A stretch of 64,000 nucleotides of DNA from Dactylorhiza incarnata (Eukaryota; Streptophyta; Magnoliopsida; Asparagales; Orchidaceae). The position numbers were made by a program, and so were the translations under genes. The stretch is from positions 9,381,001 through 9,445,000 of the forward strand of contig JAWHQI010000028.1 in assembly GCA_033032865.1 (NCBI GenBank). Direction: 5' to 3'. Shown here in pieces: positions 32,881 to 45,417 of this stretch. Under the pieces are notes generated by a model, which saw nothing but the letters and a program-made list of their open reading frames with translations, made no database searches and was not told the DNA's origin. Position 1 is the stretch's first letter. Every line of letters starts with the position of its first letter.

Positions 32881-35800
32881 GGATAGACTTGGACCACCAG
32901 TGACTTTTGGAGATTCTAGTTGTGGCCAAACCAGAGGCTTTGGAGATTTCAAAGAAGGGAAAGTCACCTTCAAGAATGTGGAAGTAGTCAAAGGTCTGAA
33001 GCACAATCTGATAAGTATAAGTCAGATATGTGACAGTGGTAAGTATGAGGTAAAATTCACCACACTATTTTGCCATATTATTGATATCAAGACTGGTGCC
33101 ATAGTACTCAATGGAATTAGAAAAGGGAAGGTATATATAGTAGACTTTAGCTCCTCACCCACAGAAGTTTGTTTGTTCAATAATATTATTAATAAAAGTG
33201 AATTATGGCATAGGAGACGGGGTCATCTAAACCACAAAACCATTAGTAAATTATCAAAGAATAACCTAGTCAGAGGCCCACCAAAGGGTAGATTCTCTAA
33301 GGACTCTCCATGCAGACCTTGTCAACTAGCAAAACAGACCAAGTCATCCTTCAAACCAATTGGTAAGGATGACTCCCCTAGGATCCTCTACTTACTGCAC
33401 ATGGATCTCTTTAGTCCCATATCCACCCAAAGCTTAGGTGGAAAGTCTTATACCTTAGTCATTGTAGATGACTATTCTAGGTTCAGCTGGGTATTCTTTC
33501 TAAGGGCTAAGTCTGAAACCCATAAGATTCTCTCAAAATTCATAAGACAGATTCAATCTGGGTTCAATACTCATGTTTCAATTATTAGGAGTGATCATGG
33601 GTCTGAATTTGAAAATCAGTCAATGAGTAGTTTCTGTGAGGATATAGGTATTAAACAAAGTTTTTCAGCCCCTAGAACTCCTCAACAAAAGGGAGTTGCT
33701 AAAAGAAAGAATAGAACTTTAATTGAATCAGGACTTACCTTACTTGCAGAATCAAGATTACCAAAAACCTTCTGGGCTGAAGTAGTCAACACTGCAAACT
33801 ATGTTCTAAATAGAAGCCTCATACACAAAACTAAGTCAAAAACTCCATATGAGCTCCTGAAGGGAAAAACACCCATTGTTAATCACTTTCAAATAGTTGG
33901 ATGTGCTTGCTTTATCTTAAATAATGGGAAAGATCATCTTGCCAAGTTTGACAAGTCTGATGATGGAATATTTCTTGGGTACTCATCATCTAGCAAAGCT
34001 TATAGATGCTATAACAGGAGAACTCTCAGAATTGAAGAATCTATGCACATTATATTTGATGAAACTAACATATTGTTTAAGGGGGAGGAAACTTCCACCA
34101 ATCCTTCTCCACAGGAAAATAGCAGCATAGAGACTCAGTTTGAACAACTAACTCTAGAGAACAGGGATACTGGGAAAGAAAACTAGCTACAGGAACCAAG
34201 TGAGGAGTCTGAACAAGAGGATGAAGAAGGTTCAGAGAAGAGCAATCAAAACCAAGAACATAGTTCAGGAAGAACAGTTTGACAATGATCCCATTGTTAA
34301 TGAGGAAGAAGAGCATCTAACAAATTCAAGCAGGACAGGGATCAATATGAAAAATCATCCACAATCCCATGTAATTGGAGACCCCAATACTAGAGTAAGA
34401 ACAAGACACCAAGTCTCAAATGGGATGATGCTCCAATGCTTCTTATCTCAAGTTGAACCAAAGAAGTTTGAGGAAGCAAATTGTGATCCTCACTGGATTA
34501 TAGCAATGCAAGAAGAACTAAGCCAATTTGAGAGAAACAAAGTGTGGATCTTAGTTGAGAGACCAAGAAACTACCCAGTTATTGGTACAAAATGGGTATA
34601 CAGAAACAAACTAGATTCAACTGGAGTAATTGTCAGGAACAAGGCAAGACTTGTAGCACAAGGATACAGACAAGAAGAAGGAATAGACTACAATCAAACC
34701 TTTGCTCCAGTAGCCAGATTGGAAGCAAACAGACTCTTTCTTGCCTATGCAGCCTTCATGAAGATGAAAGTCTACCAGATGGATGTCAAGAGTGCTTTTC
34801 TGAATGGTGACCTTCAAGAAGAGGTGTATGTAGAGCAACCACCAGGTTTTGTCAATCCCTCCTCCCCTAACTTTGTTTATAGACTTAACAAAGCACTTTA
34901 TGGTCTTAAGTAAGCACCTAGAGCCTGGTATGAAACTCTCTCCAACTTCCATTTAGAAAATTCTTTTGAAAGAGGAAAAGTAGATAAAACACTCTTTACT
35001 AGAACACATAAGAATCAACTCTTTGTTCAAATCTATGTAGATGACATCATCTTTAGCTCAACTCATCCCAAACTTTGTAAAAGATTTGCTAATCTAATGC
35101 AATCAAAATTTGAAATGAGTAGTATGGGAGAACTCTCTTATTTCTTAGGGCTACAAGTGAAACAAAGCAGTGAGGGAATCTTTATCTCACAATCTAAATA
35201 CACTAAAGAATTAATCAAAAAGTTTGGTATGGAATCAGCCTCTACAATGAAAACACCTATGGCACTAATGCCATTATAGAAAAGGATGATAAGGGAAAAT
35301 CAGTAGATCAAAAGAAATATAGGGCAGTCATAGGATCCCTTCTCTATCTAACAGCTAGCAGACCTGACATTATGTTTGCAACCTGCATATGTGCTAGATT
35401 TCAGATTGATCCAAAAGAATCAACCCCTGAACTAGGTCTGTGGTACTCAGCAGAAACAAACTTTGAATTAATAGGATTTTCAGATGCAGACTATGCTAGT
35501 TGTAGGGTTGATAGAAAAAACACATCAGGTACTTGCCAATTCCTAGGTGACAGATTAATATCATAGTTCAGTAAGAAACAAACTTCAGTCTCAACCTCAA
35601 CAGCTGAAGCTGAATATATAGCTGCTGGGAGCTGTTGTTCACAAATTCTCTGGATGCAAAATCAGCTTCTTGACTATAAATTGGAAGTCAATAACTCCAA
35701 AATTTATTGTGATAGCTCTAGTGCCATATCCATAGCATCCAACCCAGTCCTTCATAGTAGAACCAAACATATAGAGATCAGACATCACTTTCTTAGAGAC

Positions 35801-35938
35801 AATGTAGAAAAAGGTAAGATAACCTTAGAATATATTCCTACAGATAGTCAAAGAGCAGACATTTTTACCAAGCTCTTAGATGAAACTAAGCATACTTACT
35901 TTCTCAACACCTTGGGAATGTTTGATGGATGCTTGTAA
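32810..35938 (+). pseudogene. Element B pol (copia: protease, integrase, reverse transcriptase, RNase H), broken
   Basis: Protease has the active-site LDSGCS; the GAG-pre-integrase HRRRGHL and CRPCQ follow. Integrase has the first Asp in MDLFSP and the second in RSDHGSEF. The Glu normally found in VERKNRT is Lys (VAKRKNRT, near 33707), so the DDE triad is lost. A stop at 34184 and a frame change precede reverse transcriptase ([20 protein letters not shown]). Further stops are at 34911-34913 (Gln to TAA), about 35277 and about 35563 (Trp to TAG). A deletion removes the KAVKRI..Y segment near 35420. RNase H (GFSDADYAS, STAEAEYIAA, YCDSSSAISI) ends at 35938. Not functional in this copy. Confidence 0.94.
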
Positions 35939-35995
35939 ACATCATTGTTGGAGAAATCTAAAAGAGATCAGAACAACTAAGCAAGTACTTACAGA

Positions 35996-36257
35996 CACGT
36001 CCATTACCTATCGACGCACTGTCGAGAGGAACTCGACCCTAGCATTGATTTCTTAAAGACAAAGATACGTCGATCCCTTATCGACGCAGCGTCGATCTAA
36101 TCTCGACGCAAGTCTGCGACCACATCGACATGACATTAGGCTGACAATGTTTCGACGGAGCGTCGACTCCATATTGACGCATACGTCGACATCAATGACC
36201 AACGTCACAGATGCTCTGACACATCGACCATGCGTTGACTCCAACTCGATGTAACGT
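35996..36257. promoter_or_regulatory. Type-B dyad cluster upstream of the element B extra gene
   Basis: Dyads with a 7-bp spacer are at 35996-36018, about 36022-36036 (core), 36066-36088 (spacer TCCCTTA), 36088-36110 (AGCGTCGA, TCTAATC, TCGACGCA), 36159-36181 and 36231-36253. Two TATA-like candidates follow: ATAATAAAA near 36266 and TTTAAATAA at 36359-36367. An ATG opens the extra ORF at 36440. Confidence 0.65.
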
Positions 36258-36439
36258 CGACTTCATAATAAAACAGGAAACAAATATTCACTTCTTCTTT
36301 TGACGATTGGTTAACTAATATACCTTGATTTCTGTTTCCTTTTCGACATTTCACCTCCTTTAAATAACACCTCTTATTTCATAACTCATACTCTCCCAAC
36401 CCGCCAAAATATTCGTCTTCTACCTCTCTCTCTGCATCA

Positions 36440-38141
36440 ATGGCGCCAACCCCTGCTCAATCTGCTCTCCTCAAAACAATGAACGATGCTCTGGAACAAT
36501 TTCTGAATGACTTCCAGACACGTCTGACCACCTTCTCCAATGAGTGCGCCGACATGCTCGCCACCTGTGAATCCAAATTGGCCAACCTATCTGCCTCTCT
36601 TCCAGAGCTTCACGTTCTTCTTCAAGAACAACCTCTGTCGCCAAAAGGGTTTACATCCTTTCTGATGGATATAAACCAGGGGGAGAGTTGCTCCAGAAAC
36701 CCCCTTATCCAGGTTTTTCTTCAAGCTCAGGGCTAACTCTTCTCCAATCTCTAAAATACTATCTTTAAGTATTAAACCAACTTCATTTTTTCTTTTACCA
36801 TAGGCTCAAATCTAATCACTCTGACTACACTTTCAACAAACACCTTGGTGAATCCTCCTCCTATCATACAGAAGGAGATCATGCTGTGGATTCAGCATTC
36901 AGAATTGATGCCCCGTATGTTCAGGGGGAGATTGTTGCATTACAGAATATAGAAGTCCAGGGGGAGGAAGAAACAGCCTTTTCTGATGACCTAAAATGGC
37001 AAGTCTGGATTGAGGCACCCTTGTGTGTGGAAGAATATCAGCATCATTTTCCTGGCTTCTCTGCCAGCTATATCAAACTCAAGACACCCTTACTTGAGGA
37101 TATTCCTCCAGAGGACATTTTGCCTGTTGTTCCCTCTCCTACAAAAGTCCCTCTCCATCTTCACCTTCTAAAGAGAAAACTACATCTCCTCCTCTGCCTC
37201 TTCCACCACTTCAACCTCCATCTCTACCTCCTCTATTACCTTTACCTCCACAAAAGATATCTAAGGAAAAAACCAAGAGAACCAATGAAAAGAAGAAGTG
37301 AAGCCATCCCTCATTGGCAAAGATTTTCCAAAGAAGAGAGAAAAGAACATGGAAAAGAAAAGAAATATAGAAAGGATGTTGAGGAGATAAAGAGGTTTGG
37401 AAAAATGCCCAATATCACTCCTAACAGTCCTGTAAAGGACTACCATGATCCTGACATGGAAAAGATGCATGAAGAAATAAGAGGAAGAGAGTTGTATGAA
37501 TATGAAGCAGCTATGAAAGAAGTAGAAGATAAGAGGAATGTCTGGTTGGAAAAGATCAAGAAGGGGATGACTAAAGTATAGATTCTTGCAGAATCTTCCA
37601 TCAAACTTCCAAAGAAACTGTTTGATGTTGAAGCTTATCAAAAGAAAAATCCTTAGGCAGGACTCATCCTAGAAAAAGGACAAAAACATAAGAGGGGTGT
37701 AGGGTGTGCTGAAGATACTTACATTCCCTATAAGAAGCCCAAAAGACCTGCAAGATTAGACAAATGGCATGACTCACCCTGGAAAGGGAAAGGAAAGATG
37801 ACTAGATCCCTGAGAAACAGCAATCAGAAAAGAGAAAATATAGACCAAAGGTTGACAACAAAGGACCACCTGAGCCAAATCCTACTCAAAAGAAACCTCA
37901 AAATATTACAATTGAGATGATTGATGAAAAGGCAGCAATCATCATCAGCAAGGACTATTCTCTAAACGACACTCTCCCTGATGCAGACAAAGTCTTGGAG
38001 AAATTGCACACAATCATCAGAAATGTCCAGGAGCATCCAGATAGAGCCATGGGCTATATTTTTGATGCTATTGAAAACTTATCTAGAAAACTTTATTTTG
38101 CCTTTGTCAATTTCATGTACAACAAGAAGTTTCTAGTTTAA
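36440..38141 (+). pseudogene. Element B extra (env-like position) gene, broken
   Basis: The ORF starts at 36440 (MAPTPAQSALLKTMNDALEQ) with a helical N-terminus. A possible intron runs from 36713 (CAG then GTTTTT) to 36803 (ending TTTTACCATAG), but the joined frame stops at once, so a lesion or another splice site is needed. Coding-like sequence resumes at 36805 (LKSNHSDYTFNKHLGESSS). A proline-rich run is visible in a shifted frame around 37150-37250 (PPLPLPPLQPPSLPP). A charged helical part ends at 37581, and another stretch at 37917-38141 reads LEKLHTIIRNVQEHPDRAM. Helical and Pro-rich composition fits env-like ORFs of SIRE elements, but I recognise no domain. Three AGGGGGAG tracts lie within it. 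Confidence 0.55.
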
Positions 38142-38267
38142 ATCTTGTGAAAGACAATTACTTGTTATATGATTTCTTCTGATTACTTAGCATATTTCTT
38201 CTCTGTATAAATGCTTTGCTATGATGATTAAAAGCTGATACAATTTCTCTCTAAATAGGGTTAAGAC

Positions 38268-38281
38268 AAATAGGGGGAGAT
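38268..38281 (+). other. Element B polypurine tract
   Basis: AAATAGGGGGAGAT abuts the 3' LTR. Similar AGGGGGAG tracts are at 36679-36686, 36923-36930 and 36959-36966. Confidence 0.9.
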
Positions 38282-39583
38282 TGTTGGGGAAATGATTTAT
38301 CTTAACCCCTATAATTGAGTACAACATAAAATTTAAGTGTGAAATGTTGGGCTAAGTAAATATGCGTCGAATAGTATTCGACGCAACGTTGAAATATAGT
38401 CGACGTTTCTCTAAGAATGAGTCGAAGTAACTCTAAGAAGAATTCGACGTAATCTTAGTCGACGTACCTCTGACTTCTAGTCGACGCATTTGATAAAGTC
38501 GACGCACCTTCCTTATTCTCCTCTAGACGTCTAGCCAGGATGAAATCGACGTTTATGTCGAATAGTAATCGACGCACGTCGATATCTATAAGTAATTAAA
38601 AACAAGCCAGATCTCTTTCCTTCTTTCTATAGATCTGATTTTTATGTAATGATATTATTCTTTTATAGCCGTTCTGAATCAGCCATTCCTTCTATTTGAT
38701 TCTTGGCTAATTTGATTAAGATTATTATGGATATTATTTGAAATCAGGATGAATTCCTTTCCTTCTTTAGAAATATTGATTATGGAAACTCTTATCTCTT
38801 TCGAATTCTCTGACTACTAATTGATTATTCTCCTTTAGTAATATATTTTAAACAGAGCTATAAATAAGAAGGAGGTCGACAGAGAATGAAAACTAGTGAT
38901 CCACAATATACATTTGAAAGAGGAAGAGCTCCCAAGTGAAGAGTGAGAAAGCTGAGAAAAGAGATAGTGTGCTGCAACAAAGAAAAAGCCTTCATCTTCT
39001 CCTTCTTCTGAAGCCATTCTGCTGCAAATTCTGAAAGCTCTCACAAAAGAGAGAAAAGCTTACAATCTCCTTCTCACTATAGAAGAGAGATCATATTCAC
39101 TATACTTGTGCTTCTAATCTTCTTGCTAGGAAGAAGATTATGTCTTACATATATTGTCTTCTATTCTTCTACTTGTTCTACTTCTTCTTCTTATCCTTAT
39201 TTCATTTTCAAATTGTGTAAAAGAGTTTTTAGAATCTCTCTTCAAAAAATTCAGTTGTAGTGGTTCTAAGAGTCTCCTTATCAAAAGACTCAGTCTGGAT
39301 CTAAGAGTCTCCTTATCAAAAGACTCAGTGCAAGTTAGTGAATTCCTACCAAAGGGGCTAGAAGAGTGGACTACCCAAAATTTGGGGAACCACTATATTT
39401 CTTTGTGTTGTGCTGTGATTTTCTTCTTGTTATTTTTCTTCTTTACTTGCTAAATTCTTGTTGGTGTGTGGGAAGCTTAAATCTGTAATTATTACACATA
39501 TATATATATAATTGCACAAAATATTTTTAATCTCTATTCACCCCCCTCTAGAGAATTCTAGTGAGGTTAACTGTGCACTTTCA
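38282..39583 (+). repeat. Element B 3' LTR (1302 bp)
   Basis: Pairs with 29323-30636. It has one fewer copy of a roughly 14-bp unit (GTCGACGCACCTTA), present twice in the 5' LTR at about 29550-29575. The type-B dyads recur at about 38362-38585. Confidence 0.94.
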
Positions 39584-39588
39584 CTGAG

Positions 39589-40442
39589 TGTCATAAGCGA
39601 ATCTTGGAAGCTAGGGTTTAGGTGGTGCATCGTCTTGATTGCATGGTCACGGTAAGCAGGAAATACTCTTATTCTAGTCAGACTTAAACTTGAACTTGAG
39701 TGTGAACCATGTGCACCCACTATAAACACATACGCATTTCAACGATTACAACTTATGTCGTTACAAAAATGTTTATGCTATACTCTGGAGTAGGTTAATA
39801 TTTCTAGATAGTTCTGCTTGTTTCAGTTACTTGGCTGTTTCACTGGCTTGCTTCAGGATTAATTGGTACTTTAGAATTACTTCTGCACGTACTTAAATTT
39901 TTAGTCTGTTTACTATTATTTTCTTGTTCTGAGGCATTTTCCTTCTGTTTGGATTTGCCTTAGGGTTCGTGACCGCGCCGTCTGCTCCCTGAGTTTTCTT
40001 CGTTCAGCTGCAGCTTTGCCTGGAGGTTTTATTTTGAATAATGTTTCAGCAGGTTCTATGTATTTTGTTTCAGTACAATTAGATTTACTTTCATTTATTA
40101 GTTATTCTTTGCCATTTTCCTATGTATTGTGGACAACTCCTAGGATGTTTTGATGTATCAGATCATTTAACTTATGACATTTTACTATTGTGACTTATTG
40201 CATGTTCATCGTTTCAGCACAGTGTGTGACATTAGATTTTATTAAAAAGGCATGAGCATCAACCTTTCATTGTGGCTTCCATACTTATAAAATGTACTAA
40301 ATTCTTTTCAAAGTAACAAATTCAAAACTAGTGTAGTATTTCTATTTCCTCCTTAGCAGGCATGGTTTCCTTTCCGCCCATGCCTGTGGCATTACGTCCC
40401 GCCCGAAGCGTGCTCTGACCCTTGTCGAGACGGGTCATGACA
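39589..40442 (+). repeat. 5' LTR of gypsy G, right part
   Basis: Ends GACGGGTCATGACA at 40442, directly before a primer site. Element B interrupts it on the left. The sequence itself is non-coding. Confidence 0.65.
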
Positions 40443-40444
40443 GT

Positions 40445-40456
40445 TGGTATCAGATC
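40445..40456 (+). other. Gypsy G primer-binding site
   Basis: TGGTATCAGATC, 2 bp after the LTR end; tRNA-Met type with one mismatch. 40457-41068 is an untranslated leader with no recognisable gene. Confidence 0.85.
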
Positions 40457-41068
40457 TAGGTTGAGCATCTAAAGATAAAGTATTTTAAAAAATTTCAAAT
40501 GTTTTGGAATCTATTATGTAAATATACGTGCATGCATCATTTCCTCACTCACTTTGTCATTGTTTGTTGTTCGAGGCTGAAACATGCACACACTCACTCA
40601 TAAGCATGAGTAGTATGCGTACAAATGTTAAGGGAGTATGGGCAAACTTAACATTTATATGCATATGAATTTCCACTAGGATATACACTGCTTGCGAATG
40701 TTAAGTTGTATGGGCGGTTTAACATTTTCAAGTGCGATGGTATTAGAATCATCATGCACATGACATGTTAACTGATATAGGCGGTTAACATGGCATGTGT
40801 ATCCTTTCATGGCCATTCTTAGGGATGCATTGTAGGCATAATTACATCGCATGCATAACATTACTCATTGCACAAGTGTTAAGCTAAGAGAAACAGAGGA
40901 CGATTGTACACACATGAATCTTTCAAATCATTGTTGTCCAATGAAAGTGCTGTAACTATTACATGATTTACGTATCCAACAGTATTAGAATGCTAGAACC
41001 TGTAGTCTCAATCCTCTAAGCTTAGCCTGACTGTTTCTCTTACTTTACTCTTTTGTGTTTCTTTCTAT

Positions 41069-42256
41069 ATGGCTCCTAAGCGATCGCAGCGCAAGAAAGC
41101 TACCGCATTAGCGACGGAAGCCCCTAGAGATGAAACTGCCCAGCTTCTGAGACAGCTTCTGGAGCATGTCACCTGTCTGGAAGGGGAACGCAAAACTCCT
41201 GACTCAGCCCTTGGTTCCGACAGTGCAGGGAAAGCTGGAGTTACTAACACTACAGCCCCCCTTGGAGCACCCCTCATGCAACTAATTCTGGGACCGACTC
41301 ACCTGCCGTCACCTTGGTTACCCCGCTCGTGTCAAGCCTGGCTACCCCACACGTGGCAATGGTAGATATTCTAGCATTCAAGAGGCTGAATCCGCCGTAT
41401 TTCGATGGTAATCAAGACTACTTCGTGATCACTGAATGGATCTCCCAGATGGAGAAGCACTTTGAGTATGTTAAGGTTCCCGAGACCCAGAAGGTTCTCC
41501 TTGCGGCCTATCAATTGTCTGAGAATGCTTATATTTGGTGGCTCTAGCGCCGCAGCCTCACCAATTTTACCACCTTATCTTTGGGGACAGTTCAAGGATG
41601 CTCTTATGGAGAACTTCCTCTCTTCTGTGGAGCGGGACAAGTTAGCTGAGAAGTTCCTGTCCCTTCATCAGCCTGGCAGGACAGTGACTGAGTACGCGAG
41701 AGAGTTCTCCCGCCTTTCCCTCCTTGCTGCAGAGTTTGTGCCGGATGAAGCCAAAAAGATCAGCCATTTCATGAGGGGCGCCATCATGACTTCTGCCAGC
41801 TTGTGGTAGCTCATGGCGCCACCACCTACGTGGAGACTGTGGGAGCCGCCTTGCAGGTGGAAGCTATTGAGCTGGATCATTCTCCCAGAAAGCCCAGCAT
41901 GGAACAAGAATGCCACCGCATCCGACCTCAAGTGCAAGGATGCTCCATCTTTGGAGCAAGGCCCCAGGTCCAAAGAGGTGTGTGCCTTCTGCCATAAGGT
42001 GGGCCATGTTTCCCAGGTCTATTGTTCCCTCTTGAAGAAGCAAAAGACGGAGGCTCATCCTCATCAGCCTCAGATGATGCTTGCCTCTACCGCCTCTGTC
42101 TGTGCTTACTGCAAGAGACCGGGCCACTTTTTTAAGGACTGTCGTCGTAAGCAGAAGGCCTGTTATAAATGTGGGTAGGTTGGGCACCTCATGCTCGATT
42201 GCCCTATGAAGGAAAGCCCAATTCCCGCTCAGCCACTGCAAGATATCCCCGTAGCT
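41069..42256 (+). pseudogene. Gypsy G gag (Tekay/Del-like), broken
   Basis: Starts MAPKRSQRKKATALATE at 41069. After a shift near 41310-41350 the capsid reads LNPPYFDGNQDYFVITEWISQMEKHF. A TAG follows at about 41545, then another shifted frame reads FKDALMENFLSSVERDKLAEKF and ISHFMRGAI. Three zinc-knuckle-like motifs follow: CAFCHKVGHVSQVYC (one residue too long), CAYCKRPGHFFKDC (regular) and CYKCG-stop-VGHLMLDC. At least three frameshifts and two stops are present. Confidence 0.88.
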
Positions 42257-42396
42257 TAGGGCAAGGCTGTGCTGAACGTCGTTACTCAGGGCGAGACACT
42301 CGCATCTACCGACGTCATCTCTAGTACGTTTTGTGTAGAATTTTAATTTTTCTACATTCTTAAATCTGGCTTGCCTTAGTTCCGAATAAACTTGTT

Positions 42397-42834
42397 ATGC
42401 GTTTATGTTTTCCCTTTTTAGAAAGTTTTAGGGTCAAGAATAAGTGGATGCAAATCTTATTTGATTCTGGTGCATCGTACTCCTTTAGTGCATGTCACAT
42501 CGTGGACCGTCATAGTTGGCATACTTCGCCACTTGAGGTTCCTTTTGAGATTTCTGTACCCGGTCATCTGCATCTCTCAACCAGAGGCGTTCTCAATTGC
42601 CCGATCCAGCTTAGAGAATTGCAAGTCGTCGTCGACCTCATAGTTCTGGATATGATAGAGTTTGATGTAATCCTGGGAATAAATTGGTTGGTCGCGTATC
42701 GAGCAAAGCTGGACTATGTGGCGAAGAGGGTCAATCTCAGCGTTGATGGAAAGGACTACATCGTCAATGTTCAGACCCGCAATCACCTGAAGGTAATCTC
42801 TGATGTACGCGCAACTCGACTTCTTAGCCAATAA
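42397..42834 (+). pseudogene. Gypsy G protease domain
   Basis: ILFDSGASYSF carries the DSGA active site and FDVILGINWL the second conserved region. The frame ends at a TAA (42832-42834) and does not join gag or reverse transcriptase, so the polyprotein is broken. The domain itself looks complete. Confidence 0.85.
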
Positions 42835-42959
42835 TGTTCTGCCTGCTTCGTTTATGCTTCGCACTGGGATGCTATCTCTCCTTAACTCGAGTCTATTCCT
42901 GTTGCTTCGGAGTTTCCTGACGTGTTCCCCGTCGAATTGCCTGGGATGCCTCCTGATCG

Positions 42960-45417
42960 AGATGTATAGTTTTGTATTGATGTAGAGCCTAGAACGCGCA
43001 CCATATCTAAAGCTCCTTATCGTATGGCACCGCATGATCTAGAAGAACTCAGATTGCAGTTAGACGAATTGCTTGAGCGTGGGTGCATTCGCCCTAACTC
43101 TTCACCTTGGGGTGCCCCTGTACTCTTCGTGAAAAAGAAGGATGGATCCATGAGATTGTGCATCGACTATCGAGATCTTAATAAGGTGACCATCAAGAAT
43201 AAGTTCCCCCTTCCGCATGTGGATGATCTATTCGATCAGTTTAAGGGCAGTACAGTCTTTTCCAAGATAGATCTCAGGTCGGGTTACCATCAACTGAAGA
43301 TCAAGGACTCCGACATCCCGAGGACGGCCTTCCGGACTCGGTATGGTCATTTAGAATTTTTGGTGATATCTTTTGGGTTGACAAACGCCCATTCTGCATT
43401 CATGGACATGATGAACTGTGTCTTCCATGAGTACCTGGATAAGTTCATCATCTTCTTCATTGATGATATCCTGGTCTACTCCAAGACCTGCGAGGAGCAT
43501 GCAACCCATCTTAGACTCACTCTCTCCACCCTTCGTCAGCATTAGATTTATGCCAAGTTGGCAAAATGTGAGTTCTGGCGGGATCGTGTTGCCTTCTTAG
43601 TCCACGTCATTTCAGGAGATGGACTTTCTGTTGATCCTGCCAAGATTTCCGCAGTTATGGACTGGAAGCGACATTCTACCCCTATCGAGATCCGCAGTTT
43701 CCTTGGTTTGGCTGGCTATTACTGACGCTTCGTCAAGGGTTTCTCCTCTCTTGTTGCCCCCTTGACTCGACTTACTCAAAAGCATGCTAAATTTGAGTGG
43801 TCAGATCAGTGCGAACAGTCCTTTTCTGAGTTGAAGCAACGTCTGTGTTCAGTGCCTGTTTTAGCTCTTCTGTCAGAAGGGTTGGACTTTTCAGTTTACA
43901 CGGACGCTTCCGGAGTTGGTTTCGGTTGTTTTCTGATGCAGGATGGCCGTGTTATTGCTTATGGGTCGAGGAAGTTGAAGGTTCACGAACGCAACTACCC
44001 CACTCATGATCTGGAGTTCGCTGCGGTGGTGTTTGCTTTGAAGCTTTGGCGTCATTATCTCTATGGCGTGAAGTGTCACTTTTTCACCGACCACCAGAGT
44101 TTAAAGTACATCTTTGTTCAGAAGGACCTCAATCTTTGTCAGAGGCGTTGGCTCGAGTTCGTGGTAGATTATGACTTACAGCTTACGTATGTTCCTGGTA
44201 TAGCCAATTCAGTGGCAGATGCGTTGAGCCGGCATGCCTCCGTAGCTGCTTGTGCGCCCATGTCAGCTATTCTATTAGCCTTGATTGATGACCTCGATCA
44301 GATGGATATATCCATCGCACCCGAGTGTCATGAAGAGGTTTCTGTTCCGTTGTGGGTAGAGCAGGTGAAGGATTTGCAACCATCTGATCCCGCATTCCAG
44401 CGCATCCGTCGACAGGTTGAACTTGGGACTCTTTCGGATTTCTCTATCTCTGACGATGTTTTGCGTTTCCGAGGCCGCCTATGCATTCCTGTTGTTCCTG
44501 AATTGCTCGATAGTATTTGCCGAGAAGCTCACGAATCCCGCACATCTGTTCATCCAGGCAATAATATGATGTATCATGACTTAAAACAGATCGTTTGGTG
44601 GCCTGGTATGAAGAACCATATAGCTCGCTTCATCTCTCGATGACTGACGTGCCAGAAGGTGAAATCTCAGCGTCAGCGTCCTGGTGGCCTTTTGCAGCCT
44701 TTGCCTATCCTCGAATGGAAGTGGGAAGATGTTTCTATGGACTTCATCATGGGTTTGCCCCGTACTCCGAGAGGGCATGATGCTATTTGGGTCATAGTGG
44801 ATCGCATGATGAAAGTGGCTCACTTCATCCCGTACAAGGAAGGCCACTCCACTGAGAAGATGACCCAGATTTATGTTTCTGAGATAGTTAGGCTTCATGG
44901 GATTCCTCTGCGGATTGTTTCTGATCGTGACTCGAGGTTCGTTTCGCACTTTTGGAAGGGTTTTCAGCAAGCTTTGGGTACCGAGCTCAACATGAGCACC
45001 GCTTATCATCCAACTACCGATGGGCAGACCGAAAGGGTTAATCAGATTCTTGAAGACATGCTTCAATGTTATATTCTGGACTACAAGGGAGCTTGGGATG
45101 AGCACCTACCGTTGGTTGAGTTCGCCTACAACAATAGCTGTCAGGATAGCCTCAAGATGGCCCCCTTCAAAGCATTGTATGGGCGTCGTTGTAGGACTCC
45201 TATCTATTGGTCAGAAGTTGGTGAGAAGGTGGTGTTGGGCCCTGAGTCACTTCAGTAAATGGAAGAAGCCACCAAGAAGACTCGTCTTTAACTAAGTCGT
45301 GCCATTGAGAGGCAGAGGAAGTATGCCAATCAGCGCCACCGTCCGTTTGAGTTTGCAGTAGGTGATCAGGTGTTCTTGAAAGTTTCTCCCACCCCTGGGG
45401 TGAAACGTGTTGGCTTT
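42960..45417 (+). pseudogene. Gypsy G reverse transcriptase, RNase H and integrase, broken and truncated
   Basis: Reverse transcriptase ([39 protein letters not shown]) runs to a TAG at 43543. A second stop (TGA) lies near 43724 in LAGYY-stop-RRF. RNase H (VYTDASGVGFG, FTDHQSL, VADALSR) is intact. The integrase H2C2 motif loses its first Cys to TGA at 44641-44643 (stop-LTCQ). The core has MDFIMGLP, VSDRDSRF and TERVNQILEDM, so D, D and E are present. A TAA at 45256-45258 precedes a frame with KYANQRHRPFEF. The sequence breaks off at about 45417 where minus-strand copia DNA begins. Lineage: Tekay/Del-like chromovirus. Confidence 0.93.

Larger units (their letters stand above)
29323..39583 (+). 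mobile_element. Element B: full-length SIRE/Maximus-like copia retrotransposon (10,261 bp)
   Basis: Two LTRs of about 1.3 kb, a 5-bp target duplication CTGAG (29318-29322 and 39584-39588), a primer site, gag, pol in copia order (protease, integrase, reverse transcriptase, RNase H), an extra ORF and a polypurine tract. Several stops, frameshifts and a mutated integrase make this copy defective. The LTRs differ at several percent of sites by eye, so it is not very young. Confidence 0.96.
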
